From NCBI GenBank assembly GCA_023260655.1, contig JALQUU010000021.1, positions 1 to 42,214 on the forward strand: a stretch of DNA of 42,214 bases, read 5' to 3'. Origin of the DNA: Paracoccaceae bacterium. GTDB taxonomy: Bacteria; Pseudomonadota; Alphaproteobacteria; Rhodobacterales; Rhodobacteraceae. Below are positions 25,246 through 33,811 of this stretch, piece after piece (the first letter of the stretch is position 1; each line of letters starts with the position of its first letter). The translations under genes and the position numbers were made by a program. Below the pieces are notes generated by a model. That model did not search any database. It had not been told where the DNA came from and saw only the letters and a list, made by a program, of their open reading frames with translations.

Positions 25246-26601
25246 ATGGAAACCAAAGCACAACTTGCAAAGCTGGGACTGTTTGACGCGAAAGTACCTC
25301 GTTACACGAGTTACCCGACGGCACCGCATTTCAGCACGAACATCGGCCCCGCAGATTTTTCCGGCTGGATTCAAGCCATTCCGGAGGGGTCGGCGATATC
25401 GCTCTATATCCACGTGCCGTTTTGCCGGAGGTTGTGCTGGTTCTGCGCCTGCCGCACGCAAGGCACGCAATCGGATTCGCCGGTGGCGGCTTACCTCGAG
25501 GTGTTGAAAGCCGAACTTTCCATGTTGAAAGCGGTGCTTCCGGAGGGCGTGAGCCTGTCGCGCCTGCATTGGGGTGGCGGCACGCCCACTTTGATGACGG
25601 CACCGATGATTACCGAATTGGCAAAAGCGATTGCCGATGTGGCGCCTTTCGCAGCGGATTACGAGTTCTCCGTGGAGATCGACCCCTGCGAGGTGGACGA
25701 CGCGCGGCTTGACGCTTTGGCGGCGGCGGGGATAAACCGCGCTTCGATCGGGGTTCAGGATTTCGACGAGGAAATCCAGAAGACCATCGGGCGGCCGCAG
25801 GGCTTCGAAGTGACCCGCGCGGCTGTGGAAGGCATCCGCAAGCGTGGGGTGAAGAGCCTCAACGCGGATATCCTCTTCGGCTTGCCGCACCAGACGAACG
25901 CGAAGATTACCGATACGGTCCAGAAGCTGCTGAGCTTCTCGCCGGACCGCGTGGCGCTTTATGGCTATGCTCATGTGCCGTGGATGGCGAAGCGCCAGCA
26001 GATGATCCCGTCGGACGCGCTGCCGACACCGCAAGAGCGGTTGGAGCTCTTCGACGAAGCGCGGAAACTTTTCCTCTGGGACGGGTTCCGCGAGATCGGC
26101 ATCGACCATTTCGCTCTGCCATCAGACAGCATGGCGAAGGCGCAAGCGGCGGGCACGCTGCGGCGGAATTTCCAGGGCTACACGGATGACCCCTCTGGCG
26201 TGCTGGTCGGTGTGGGTGCAAGCTCGATTTCGCGCTTCCCGCAGGGCTATGCGCAGAACCATGCCGCAACGGGCGCGCATACGGCTGCGATCCGGGAGGG
26301 CAAGTTCTCGACCCATCGCGGCCACGCATTCACGGAAGAAGACAAGCTGCGCAGGCGCATCATCGAAGCGCTGATGTGCGATTTCGAGGTGAACCGCCAA
26401 GAGATCCTCGAAGGTTACGCGGTTTCGAGGAAACGGCTTGATGGCCTCTTCAGCGATGCGGTGGCGGCCTTCCCCGGCATGTTGAAGCCGACAGAGGCCG
26501 GCCTCTTCATTCCCGAAGCGGCGCGCCCGCTAACGCGGATGATTGCACGGCATTTCGATGCTTACGATCTGTCGAAAGCAGGCCATTCCTCGGTGATCTG
26601 A
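25246..26601 (+). CDS. hemN: oxygen-independent coproporphyrinogen III oxidase HemN
   Basis: 451 residues, radical-SAM enzyme. YTSYPTAPHF near the start and HVPFCRRLCWFCACRTQGT carry the CxxxCxxC cluster motif plus the extra Cys typical of true HemN. GGGTPT is the SAM-binding motif, and FSVEIDPCEVDDARLDAL and SIGVQDFD follow. The C-terminal HemN domain contains the conserved GIDHFALP segment. It converts coproporphyrinogen III to protoporphyrinogen IX without O2, supplying haem for the oxidase above. Its promoter carries an FNR box. Confidence 0.96.
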   Translation: METKAQLAKLGLFDAKVPRYTSYPTAPHFSTNIGPADFSGWIQAIPEGSAISLYIHVPFCRRLCWFCACRTQGTQSDSPVAAYLEVLKAELSMLKAVLPEGVSLSRLHWGGGTPTLMTAPMITELAKAIADVAPFAADYEFSVEIDPCEVDDARLDALAAAGINRASIGVQDFDEEIQKTIGRPQGFEVTRAAVEGIRKRGVKSLNADILFGLPHQTNAKITDTVQKLLSFSPDRVALYGYAHVPWMAKRQQMIPSDALPTPQERLELFDEARKLFLWDGFREIGIDHFALPSDSMAKAQAAGTLRRNFQGYTDDPSGVLVGVGASSISRFPQGYAQNHAATGAHTAAIREGKFSTHRGHAFTEEDKLRRRIIEALMCDFEVNRQEILEGYAVSRKRLDGLFSDAVAAFPGMLKPTEAGLFIPEAARPLTRMIARHFDAYDLSKAGHSSVI

Positions 26602-26605
26602 GGGA

Positions 26606-27247
26606 TCAGCGTACAGGATCGAAGAGCGCGTCTTTCAGGGTGCAATCCTTGATCGTGTCCGAGCCGCAGGGCACGGGCGCGAGATCTTTCGAGAGGCAGA
26701 TGCGAACCTCTTGAATGTAGCCTTCTTTGCAGGTGACGGTGACCATTTCGCGTTTGAAGCCGGGATTGGCTTCAAGGAAGGCCTCTTCGATGAGCGAGGC
26801 GGGCAGTTTCACGGTTTTGGAAAGCTTGCGGAAGGCCTGGGGAATGCGGACGCTTTCATAAGCCTTGCGCGCGGTTTCATAATAGGCGCGCGCCGAGAGG
26901 CCGGAGCAGACGCCGTGCTTCTTCCACTGGTACCACGCGAGGCCGGAGGTGCCCATGATATCGGCCATCGCCTCGGTCATGCCGCGCGTGGGCTGGGGTT
27001 CGGTAGTGGGGCAGAAGGCGGGCCAGCCGCGATGGAACTGGGGCCAGAGGCCATGAAGCGTCCAGCCGAAATCCTCGCGTTCATCACATTGCGGAGAGTT
27101 GCGGGAATCGCCTTCCAAGCGGCACCAGTTCGGCGACCACGAGAGCGCCATGACGTAATAGTCGAACACCCCGGATTTCTTGCCATCGGCCCGCGCAGCA
27201 GGGGAAATCAGGCCGATTGCGGCCACGAGGGGGATCAAAAAGCGCAT
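26606..27247 (-). CDS. ribonuclease T2 family protein, atypical second active-site motif
   Basis: 213 residues with a signal peptide (FLIPLVAAIGLISPAARA), so it is periplasmic or secreted. The first catalytic motif WTLHGLWPQF (His65) is intact. The second, normally HEW-KHG, reads YQWKKHGVC (106-114), keeping Lys and His111 but replacing the first His and the Glu. ALSWSPNWC and several Cys for disulfides fit the fold. T2 enzymes cleave RNA through 2',3'-cyclic phosphates; activity here may be reduced or use the two remaining His. It is convergent with hemN (4 bases between the genes). Confidence 0.87.
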   Translation of the reverse strand: MRFLIPLVAAIGLISPAARADGKKSGVFDYYVMALSWSPNWCRLEGDSRNSPQCDEREDFGWTLHGLWPQFHRGWPAFCPTTEPQPTRGMTEAMADIMGTSGLAWYQWKKHGVCSGLSARAYYETARKAYESVRIPQAFRKLSKTVKLPASLIEEAFLEANPGFKREMVTVTCKEGYIQEVRICLSKDLAPVPCGSDTIKDCTLKDALFDPVR

Positions 27248-27369
27248 TCACTCTTTCCTTGAACAGTTTCCCGCAGTATAAGCTCCGCGATTTCCCCCAC
27301 AATGGAAACCGTCCTTCGGGACAGCCCTTTTCGGGCAGCGGGGAAGATTTGAGTTCTGGAGTGAACGCG

Positions 27370-28125
27370 ATGAACAAACCGATCATGGCCCGCGCAACTG
27401 CCGTCTGGCTCGTTGACAACACCACTTTGACCTTCAAGCAGATCGCCGACTTCGTTGGCATGCACGAGCTTGAAATCCAAGGCATCGCAGACGGCGACGT
27501 GGCCGTTGGCGTGAAGGGCTTCGACCCCGTTGGCAACAGCCAGCTCGATCAGATCGAGATCGACAAGGGCGAGAAGGATCCGCTATATAAGCTGAAGCTG
27601 AAGTTCAACCCGGCGGCTGTGGGCGAAGAGAAGCGCCGTGGCCCGCGCTACACGCCGCTGTCGAAGCGCCAAGACCGCCCCGCCGCAATCCTGTGGCTGG
27701 TGAAGTTCCACCCCGAGCTTTCGGATGGCGCTGTTGGCAAGCTGGTGGGCACGACGAAGCCGACTATCCAGTCGATCCGCGAGCGCACCCACTGGAACAT
27801 CGCCAACCTGCAGCCGGTCGATCCGGTGGCGCTTGGCCTTTGCCGTCAGTCGGAACTCGATATGGCCGTTCAGAAAGCCGCTGCGAAGCGCGCTGCCGAA
27901 GGTGCTGCGATGACCGACGACGAACGCCGCAAGCTGCTTTCGACCGAGCAGTCGCTCGGGATGGAATCGGCCTCTCCGCGCTTGCCGACGGCCATTGAAG
28001 GCCTCGAAACCTTCAGCCTTTCGGAGAACGACGACGAAGACACGATGGCAGATGACGAGCGCTACAAGGACGCGGATAGCTTCTTCAATCTGCCCGGCGG
28101 CGACGACGAAGACGATCAGCCATAA
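27370..28125 (+). CDS. trcR: DUF1013 cell-cycle transcriptional regulator TrcR
   Basis: 251 residues from the ATG at 27370. The conserved body is MARATAVWLVDNTTLTFKQI, ADFVGMHELEIQGIADGDVA, RPAAILWLVKFHPELSDGAV and GKLVGTTKPTIQSIRERTHW, two helix-turn-helix-like repeats. The acidic tail DDEDTMADDERYKDADSFF is typical. This family occurs almost only in alphaproteobacteria, where TrcR has been linked to ctrA transcription. It is monocistronic, followed by a strong terminator. Confidence 0.92.
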   Translation: MNKPIMARATAVWLVDNTTLTFKQIADFVGMHELEIQGIADGDVAVGVKGFDPVGNSQLDQIEIDKGEKDPLYKLKLKFNPAAVGEEKRRGPRYTPLSKRQDRPAAILWLVKFHPELSDGAVGKLVGTTKPTIQSIRERTHWNIANLQPVDPVALGLCRQSELDMAVQKAAAKRAAEGAAMTDDERRKLLSTEQSLGMESASPRLPTAIEGLETFSLSENDDEDTMADDERYKDADSFFNLPGGDDEDDQP

Positions 28126-28146
28126 TCTTCTGAATTATGTGATCAA

Positions 28147-28175
28147 AAGGGCCCGGATTTCCGGGCTCTTTTTAT
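28147..28175 (+). terminator. terminator of trcR
   Basis: Stem AGGGCCCGG / CCGGGCTCT with an ATTT loop is followed by a T-rich run. It begins about 20 bases after the trcR stop. Confidence 0.85.
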
Positions 28176-28253
28176 TTTTCGAGCCCTTAAATCAGCGCAG
28201 TATTTGATCAAGTTTTCAGGGGGGCGGTGCGGCATCTATGTGCGAAATCCACG

Positions 28254-28274
28254 CCTGAAAAAAAGTTTTTCAGG
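28254..28274. repeat. perfect 9-bp inverted repeat before the speF leader
   Basis: CCTGAAAAA and TTTTTCAGG flank a 3-base centre. A partial copy of its right arm, AAGTTTTCAGGGG, lies about 53 bases upstream at 28210-28222, forming a direct repeat with AAGTTTTTCAGGGG. It is in the probable promoter area of the decarboxylase and could be an operator. Confidence 0.55.
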
Positions 28275-28284
28275 GGCAATATTT

Positions 28285-28439
28285 TTTCTTGAAATGGAAA
28301 GCGGACGGTCTTAATTCGCCGCTTAAGACGCCAACGCACGCGCCTCTGGCCGGTGGGACACCACCCGTGTTTACGTAGCGACGGTAACGTCTCCGATTGA
28401 ACTGGTCGGGTGAAAGCCCGGGTCTTTATGGAGATGACC
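28285..28439 (+). ncRNA. speF-type structured leader of the ornithine decarboxylase mRNA
   Basis: The stretch before the decarboxylase is unlikely to be coding and rich in hairpins: GTCTTAA-8-TTAAGAC (28308-28329), a GTGGGACACCAC segment, GACGGTAACGTC, and CGGGTGAAAGCCCGG just before GTCTTTATGGAGATGACC and the start codon. This matches my memory of the alphaproteobacterial speF RNA motif, a conserved leader found upstream of this gene and proposed as a regulatory RNA. Its ends are approximate. The last hairpin sits close to the GGAG ribosome site, so control of translation is plausible. Confidence 0.72.
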
Positions 28440-29612
28440 ATGATCGCATACGTAAACCCGCTCGCGGGCGGTGAAGCCGTCCGCTCGTCCGCTCGCATTG
28501 AAGGTTTCATCCGCTCGACCCGTTTCGAACGCCCGACGCTCGTGCTCGACACCGAACTGGTGGCGCAGCAGTTCCGTGCGCTGCAAGCTGGCCTTGGCCG
28601 CGCGCATATCCACTACGCGGTGAAAGCAAACCCGCAGCGTGAAGTGATCGAGACGCTCGTAGCGGAAGGTTCGCACTTCGACGCGGCATCGCGCGGTGAA
28701 ATCGAGCTTTGCCTCGGCCTTGGCGCACGTCCGGAAACGATTTCCTTCGGCAACACCATCAAGAAGCCCGCAGACATCGCGTTTGCTTACTCCGTGGGTA
28801 TCACGATGTTCGCCGCCGACTCCGAAATGGAGCTGGAAAAGATCGCGGAAAACGCACCGGGTACGGAAGTTTACATCCGCCTCCTGATGGGCACGACCGA
28901 AGCCGACTGGCCGCTGTCGCGCAAGTTCGGCACGATGGAAGGCGAAGTGAACGGCCTTCTGGCCTATGCACAGCACCTCGGCCTGAAGCCGATCGGCCTG
29001 TCGTTCCACGTGGGCTCGCAAACCCGCCGCGCCGAGATGTGGCGCGACACGCTCGATCGTGTGTCGGGTGTCTGGAATGCGGCGCGTGACGCGGGCTTCG
29101 ATCTGACCACGATCAACATCGGTGGCGGTTTCCCCGCGTTCTACGGCGAAGCCATCGACGCACCGGAAGTCTATGCAGCCGCCGTTATGGCGATGGTGGA
29201 GCCCCGCTTCCCCGGCGCGACCCGCATCATGGCGGAACCGGGCCGTGGTATGGTGGCAGAAGCCGGCATGATCGCAGCGGAAGTGCTGCTCGTGTCGAAG
29301 AAGTCGAATGACGACCTGCACCGCTGGGTCTACCTCGACATCGGCAAGTTCTCGGGCCTTGCCGAGACGATGGACGAAGCGATCCGCTACCAGTTCACTA
29401 CCGACCGTGACCACGAAGAGCACGGACCGTGCATTCTGGCAGGCCCCTCCTGCGACAGCGCCGATGTGCTTTACGAAAAGCGCCCTGTGCAGCTGCCGAT
29501 GGGCCTGACCTGCGGCGACAAGATCATCATCCGCAATTGCGGTGCCTACACCACCACCTATTCCTCGGTTGCGTTCAATGGCTTCCCTCCGCTGGATGTC
29601 GTGGTGATCTGA
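28440..29612 (+). CDS. type III PLP ornithine/lysine decarboxylase (SpeF/OdcA type)
   Basis: 390 residues from the ATG at 28440, preceded by GGAG; upstream in-frame ATGs lie within the leader. It is the alanine-racemase-like fold: PLP Lys in HYAVKANPQ, SFHVGSQT, TINIGGGFPAFYG, EPGRGMVAEAG, the catalytic Cys in AGPSCDSADVL and the terminal GAYTTTYSSVAFNGF. It decarboxylates ornithine to putrescine, the first step of polyamine synthesis; lysine may also be used. The structured leader suggests control by polyamines or related signals. Confidence 0.93.
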   Translation: MIAYVNPLAGGEAVRSSARIEGFIRSTRFERPTLVLDTELVAQQFRALQAGLGRAHIHYAVKANPQREVIETLVAEGSHFDAASRGEIELCLGLGARPETISFGNTIKKPADIAFAYSVGITMFAADSEMELEKIAENAPGTEVYIRLLMGTTEADWPLSRKFGTMEGEVNGLLAYAQHLGLKPIGLSFHVGSQTRRAEMWRDTLDRVSGVWNAARDAGFDLTTINIGGGFPAFYGEAIDAPEVYAAAVMAMVEPRFPGATRIMAEPGRGMVAEAGMIAAEVLLVSKKSNDDLHRWVYLDIGKFSGLAETMDEAIRYQFTTDRDHEEHGPCILAGPSCDSADVLYEKRPVQLPMGLTCGDKIIIRNCGAYTTTYSSVAFNGFPPLDVVVI

Positions 29613-29626
29613 TCCGCGTTTGACGC

Positions 29627-29670
29627 AAACAAGAAGGCCCGGAGTGGAAACGCTCCGGGCCTTCTTGTTT
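29627..29670. terminator. bidirectional terminator, decarboxylase / recR
   Basis: A long stem, AAACAAGAAGGCCCGGAG paired with CTCCGGGCCTTCTTGTTT, lies between two convergent genes. A-run and T-run at the two ends let it serve both strands. Confidence 0.92.
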
Positions 29671-29672
29671 GT

Positions 29673-30266
29673 TCAGAAGGGTTTGCGGGCGGTGAGGGCA
29701 GCGGTGATGGTGCCGTCGTCGAGGTAATCCAACTCGCCGCCAATCGGCACGCCCTGCGCCAGCGAGGTGACCGAGATGCGCCCCCGCAACTGATCGGCGA
29801 TGTAATGGGCGGTGGTCTGGCCGTCGATGGTGGCGGCGAGGGCGAGGATCACTTCGCTGGCGTTCTCGGTGGAAACGCGATCCAGAAGGCGCGGGATGCG
29901 GAGTTGTTCGGGGCCGATTTGATCCAGCGCGGAGAGCGTGCCGCCCAAGACATGGTAGCGGCCCTTGAAGACCCCTGCCCGCTCCATCGCCCAGAGATCG
30001 GCCACATCCTCGACCACGCAGATCTGGCCATTGGCGCGGGCATCCGAGGTGCAGAGATCGCAGATGTCAGAAGTGCCGACATTGCCGCAGTTGAGGCATT
30101 CGCGCGCCGAAGCGGAGACCCGTGCCATTTGCTCGGCGAGGGGCTGCAATTGCAGGGCGCGTTTGCGGATGAGGTGCAGAACCGCGCGTCGGGCGGAGCG
30201 GGGCCCGAGGCCCGGCAAGCGGGCCATCATCTCGATCAGGGTTTCGATGTCCTTGGTGGCGGTCAT
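29673..30266 (-). CDS. recR: recombination mediator RecR
   Basis: 197 residues from the ATG at 30266; the longer frame to 30323 crosses the repeat and is not credible. [17 protein letters not shown] is the helix-hairpin-helix, [16 protein letters not shown] the zinc finger, and [20 protein letters not shown] with YHVLGG the Toprim domain. The end ([19 protein letters not shown]) is canonical. RecR works with RecF/RecO to load RecA on gaps. The order dnaX-ybaB-recR is a widely conserved cluster. Confidence 0.96.
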   Translation of the reverse strand: MTATKDIETLIEMMARLPGLGPRSARRAVLHLIRKRALQLQPLAEQMARVSASARECLNCGNVGTSDICDLCTSDARANGQICVVEDVADLWAMERAGVFKGRYHVLGGTLSALDQIGPEQLRIPRLLDRVSTENASEVILALAATIDGQTTAHYIADQLRGRISVTSLAQGVPIGGELDYLDDGTITAALTARKPF

Positions 30267-30289
30267 GGCCGGGCCCTTTTGGGGAGAGT

Positions 30290-30337
30290 GGGGGCGCTGC
30301 CCCCTCGGCCCTACGGGCCTCACCCCCGGGATATTTT
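30290..30337 (+). repeat. GC-rich hairpin repeat, copy C
   Basis: A GGGGG-CGCTG-CCCCC hairpin is followed by a second small hairpin (GGCCCTACGGGCC) and CCCCCGGGATATTTT. It lies in the 82-base gap between ybaB and recR, inside an otherwise compact operon. Confidence 0.75.
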
Positions 30338-30348
30338 CAAAAACGAGA

Positions 30349-30693
30349 TCAGAAAGGCAGTTTCATGCCCGGCGGCAGGCCGAGACCTTCTGTGATGCGG
30401 GCCATTTCGGACTGGGCGCGTTCACCGGCTTTGGTTTGCGCATCTTTGATGGCGGCGAGGATCAGATCCTCGACGACTTCCTTGTCATCGGCGGAGAAGA
30501 TCGAGGGGTCGATATCGAGGGCTTTCAGCTCGCCTTTGGCCGTGGCGGTGGCCTTGACGAGACCGCCGCCGGATTCGCCGGTGACGAGCATCGTGGCGAG
30601 GTTTTCCTGCATCTGGGCGACCTTGCCCTGCAGTTCCTGTGCGGTTTTCATCATCTTGGCCATGTCGCCAAGACCGCCCAATCCTTTCAGCAT
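30349..30693 (-). CDS. nucleoid-associated protein, YbaB/EbfC family
   Basis: 114 residues. The start [20 protein letters not shown] is followed by [20 protein letters not shown], a coiled-coil arm, then the conserved [17 protein letters not shown] and [14 protein letters not shown], and MPPG-type ending [12 protein letters not shown]. These dimers bind DNA without strong sequence preference. Position between dnaX and recR is the standard one for this family. Confidence 0.95.
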   Translation of the reverse strand: MLKGLGGLGDMAKMMKTAQELQGKVAQMQENLATMLVTGESGGGLVKATATAKGELKALDIDPSIFSADDKEVVEDLILAAIKDAQTKAGERAQSEMARITEGLGLPPGMKLPF

Positions 30694-30775
30694 GGTGTTC
30701 TCCTTATTGCGGCCCCCGGATGGGGCTTAGTTTCGGGTGATATTGCAGCGCACGCTTTGCGGGGCAAGGGCGGGA

Positions 30776-32542
30776 TCAGTCTTCCTCGAAGGGATCCCAT
30801 TCGTCTTCGACGACCGGAAGGGCCTGCGCTTCGGCTTCGGCGGCTTTTTCGGCATTGGAGCGCACATCGGTGATGCGGGCCTTGGGGAAAGCGGCGAGTA
30901 CGGCTTGCACGAGCGGGTGCGCGATGGCGTCCTGACGGAGGCGCTCGGAGGCGGCATCCTTGATTTCTGCGATGGTGGCGGCGGTCGCGCCATTGACGAG
31001 GGTGACGGCCCAGCGGCTGCCCGTCCAACCTTGCAGGCGCGAACCCAAGCGCTGCGCCAGATCGTGGGGGGCCTCGGGGGTGGCGGTGAACTCGATGCGG
31101 CCGGGGCGGTAAGCGGCGAGGCGGATGCAGGTTTCCACTTCGACGAGGAGTTTCACATCGCGGTTGGCGCGGATGAGTTCGATCACATGCTCGAAGGTGG
31201 GAAAGCGCGCCAGCGCGTTTTCGGCATCGGTGGCGAGGGCTAGGGTTTGGCCTGCGCCGTTCGATTGCGAGACTGCAGAGGTGGAATAGGCGGTGGTGCT
31301 CGATCCCATGGCCGAGCCAGAGGCACGGGGGCCGCCTTGGGGGCCAGAGGGGAGTTGCGGCGGCGGGCTGTCTTGCAGTTTGCGCAGAAGCTCGTCGGGG
31401 CTCGGCAGGTCGGCCACATGGGTCATGCGGATGATGGCCATCTCGGCGGCCATCATGGCGTTCGGGGCTTGCGAGACCTCTTCGAGGGCTTTGAGGAGCA
31501 TCTGCCACATGCGGGTGAGAACGCGCATCGGCAGGGCGGTGGCTAAGGCTTGGCCGCGGGCGCGTTCATCGGGGGAAACGGTGGGGTCTTCGGCGGCTTC
31601 GGGGGTGATTTTCACCACCGAAATCCAGTGCGTGACTTCCGCGAGATCGCGGAGCACGGCCATCGGGTCGGCACCATCCGCGTATTGCGCGCCAAGTTCG
31701 GCCAAGGCACCTGCGGCGTCGCCTTTCATGACGAGATCGAAGAGGTCCATCACGCGGCCTCGGTCGGCAAGGCCGAGCATCGCGCGGACCTGATCGGCGG
31801 TAGTTTCGCCTGCGCCGTGACTGATGGCCTGATCGAGGAGCGAGGTGGCGTCACGCGCCGAGCCTTCGGCGGCGCGGGTGATGAGGGCGAGCGCCTCGTC
31901 GGTGATCTCGGCACCTTCCGAGGTGGCGATCTTGCGCAGGAGGCCGAGCATCACTTCGGGTTCGATGCGACGCAGATCGAAGCGCTGGCAGCGGGAGAGG
32001 ACGGTGACCGGAACCTTGCGGATCTCGGTGGTGGCGAAGATGAATTTCACATGCGCGGGCGGCTCTTCGAGCGTTTTCAGGAGCGCGTTGAAGGCGCTCG
32101 TGGAGAGCATGTGGACTTCGTCGATGATGTAGATCTTGTAGCGGGCGGAGGCGGCGCGGTAGGCGACGCTGTCGATGATTTCGCGGATGTCGCCCACGCC
32201 TGTGCGGGAGGCGGCGTCCATCTCCATCACATCGACATGGCGGCCTTCCATGATGGCGACGCAGTGTTCGCATTGACCGCAGGGATTGGTGGTGGGGCCG
32301 CCAGTGCCATCGGGGCCGATGCAGTTCATGCCTTTGGCGATGATGCGGGCGGTGGTGGTTTTACCGGTGCCGCGGATGCCTGTCATGATGAAGGCTTGGG
32401 CGATGCGGCCAGCTTCGAAGGCGTTCTTGAGCGTGCGGACCATCGCATCCTGACCGACGAGATCGGCAAAGGTTTCGGGGCGGTATTTCCGCGCCAGAAC
32501 CTGATAGGCCTTTCCCGAAGTTGATGCGCCCTGCTCGCTCAT
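30776..32542 (-). CDS. dnaX: DNA polymerase III subunit gamma/tau
   Basis: 588 residues. YQVLARKYRPETFADLVGQD opens the clamp-loader AAA+ domain. Walker A is GIRGTGKTTTAR; a zinc module with CGQCEHC follows; Walker B is IYIIDEVHML; the sensor region is SARDATSLLDQAISHG. The C-terminal ~200 residues are the tau-type extension that binds the polymerase and helicase. No slippery A-rich heptamer for programmed frameshifting was noticed. It heads the dnaX-ybaB-recR cluster. Confidence 0.96.
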   Translation of the reverse strand: MSEQGASTSGKAYQVLARKYRPETFADLVGQDAMVRTLKNAFEAGRIAQAFIMTGIRGTGKTTTARIIAKGMNCIGPDGTGGPTTNPCGQCEHCVAIMEGRHVDVMEMDAASRTGVGDIREIIDSVAYRAASARYKIYIIDEVHMLSTSAFNALLKTLEEPPAHVKFIFATTEIRKVPVTVLSRCQRFDLRRIEPEVMLGLLRKIATSEGAEITDEALALITRAAEGSARDATSLLDQAISHGAGETTADQVRAMLGLADRGRVMDLFDLVMKGDAAGALAELGAQYADGADPMAVLRDLAEVTHWISVVKITPEAAEDPTVSPDERARGQALATALPMRVLTRMWQMLLKALEEVSQAPNAMMAAEMAIIRMTHVADLPSPDELLRKLQDSPPPQLPSGPQGGPRASGSAMGSSTTAYSTSAVSQSNGAGQTLALATDAENALARFPTFEHVIELIRANRDVKLLVEVETCIRLAAYRPGRIEFTATPEAPHDLAQRLGSRLQGWTGSRWAVTLVNGATAATIAEIKDAASERLRQDAIAHPLVQAVLAAFPKARITDVRSNAEKAAEAEAQALPVVEDEWDPFEED

Positions 32543-32752
32543 GGAGGCTCCTTGTTCACCGTGGTGGAGACCCTAGACGGGTGCGGCGTGAAGGTCCACC
32601 GGAGAACGTGGGGGCGGGCAGTTTCCGGGGGAGCATCGTTGGCCCGGATTGTTGAGCCCTGCTAAACCGATTGCGGGCGTTCGTCTGCGGCGGAAATATC
32701 GACGGCGATGCCTATTTCGGATATTTTAAACTAAACTTTGGGGTATTTTTTC

Positions 32753-33721
32753 ATGTTTGCGATCTTGATGTTGCTCGGGGCTGGCGCGGCTGTTGCTGCG
32801 GTGATGGCTGTGGTGGATGCATTCGACAGCGGATCGGGCGGTGAGACGGCAAGCGAGACCGAGAGCTACGGGCCCGAGGATGATGTTGTGGCCAGCAGCG
32901 AATACAGCTCTGCGATCACGGATTTGCTCGATGATCTGGTGAGTGAAGGGGAAATCACGCAAGCGGAGGCGGATGCTTCGCTTGGCGAGGTCGATTTCGT
33001 TGACGGTGTGCTGGACGTGGCGACCGGAGAGGGCGAGGACGCGGTGTTCGGCTCTTCGGGCGACGACAGGATCGACACGGGCGTGGGCGATGATTCGGTG
33101 CTGGGCGGGCTGGGCAATGACCTCGTGCGCCTCGGCGACGGATCGGACCTTTACGGTTATGACGAACGCTCGGCCATCGGTGTGGACGATATCATCGCGT
33201 TTCCGGATGACGGTGCTGGCTTCGGTGATGAAGCGATGGGCGAGGGTGGTGACGATACGGTGATCGGCGGTGCGGGGGCCGACTTCATCGCGGATGGCTA
33301 CGGGGCGAACCTTATTCAGGGCCAGCAGGGCGACGACTTCATCGTGACCATAGATCAGGACGGGTTCTCGCCGGATACGCTGGAAGCCGGGTTCGGCAAT
33401 GACATGATCTTCGTGGATGAGGGCGATGTGGTGACGGCCACGCATGGGCAGGATCAGATCACCGTTGATCTGTGGGACGGTGTCAGCAGCGATTACTCGG
33501 TTGTGACGATTACCGATTTCGATCCGACAAAGGATATTCTGGAACTGGAAGGATCCGAAGCCTTGCTGCGCACGCGCACACCCACAGGGCCGGAAGATGT
33601 GGTGACCAATCCGATCACAGTGGAAGACCTCGAAGACGGGTCCGGCGCGGTGGTGATGGTCAACGATATTCCGGTGGTGGTTGTGATCGGCGGGCAGGGC
33701 ATGAGCGTTTCGAACGTGTGA
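32753..33721 (+). CDS. RTX-type calcium-binding repeat protein with N-terminal membrane segment
   Basis: 322 residues from the ATG at 32753; a TTG 15 bases earlier is possible. An N-terminal hydrophobic segment (MFAILMLLGAGAAVAAVMAV) is followed by an acidic linker. GG-x-G-(N/D)-D-type repeats run at about 100-125 (GSSGDDRIDTGVGDDSVLGG), 163-180 (GEGGDDTVIGGAGADFI) and less perfectly to 220. The rest is a beta-rich domain with ITDFDPTKDILELEG, typical of RTX C-termini. Such proteins usually leave by type I secretion without an N-terminal signal, so this one may be membrane-anchored or the hydrophobic segment is atypical. No transporter genes are nearby. The role is unknown. Confidence 0.8.
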   Translation: MFAILMLLGAGAAVAAVMAVVDAFDSGSGGETASETESYGPEDDVVASSEYSSAITDLLDDLVSEGEITQAEADASLGEVDFVDGVLDVATGEGEDAVFGSSGDDRIDTGVGDDSVLGGLGNDLVRLGDGSDLYGYDERSAIGVDDIIAFPDDGAGFGDEAMGEGGDDTVIGGAGADFIADGYGANLIQGQQGDDFIVTIDQDGFSPDTLEAGFGNDMIFVDEGDVVTATHGQDQITVDLWDGVSSDYSVVTITDFDPTKDILELEGSEALLRTRTPTGPEDVVTNPITVEDLEDGSGAVVMVNDIPVVVVIGGQGMSVSNV

Positions 33722-33811
33722 CTGAGCACGTAAAGGCGGAGATTTTCTAGCCTGTTCCTCTGCGCCTGATCGTGCAAACATCGCCGAAAGGGTAGTTTCG
33801 GGAGTATCGGG

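Noticed and set aside
28204-28212. TTGATCAA sequence upstream of the speF leader
   Set aside because: The half sites touch with no 4-base spacer, so it is not an FNR box.
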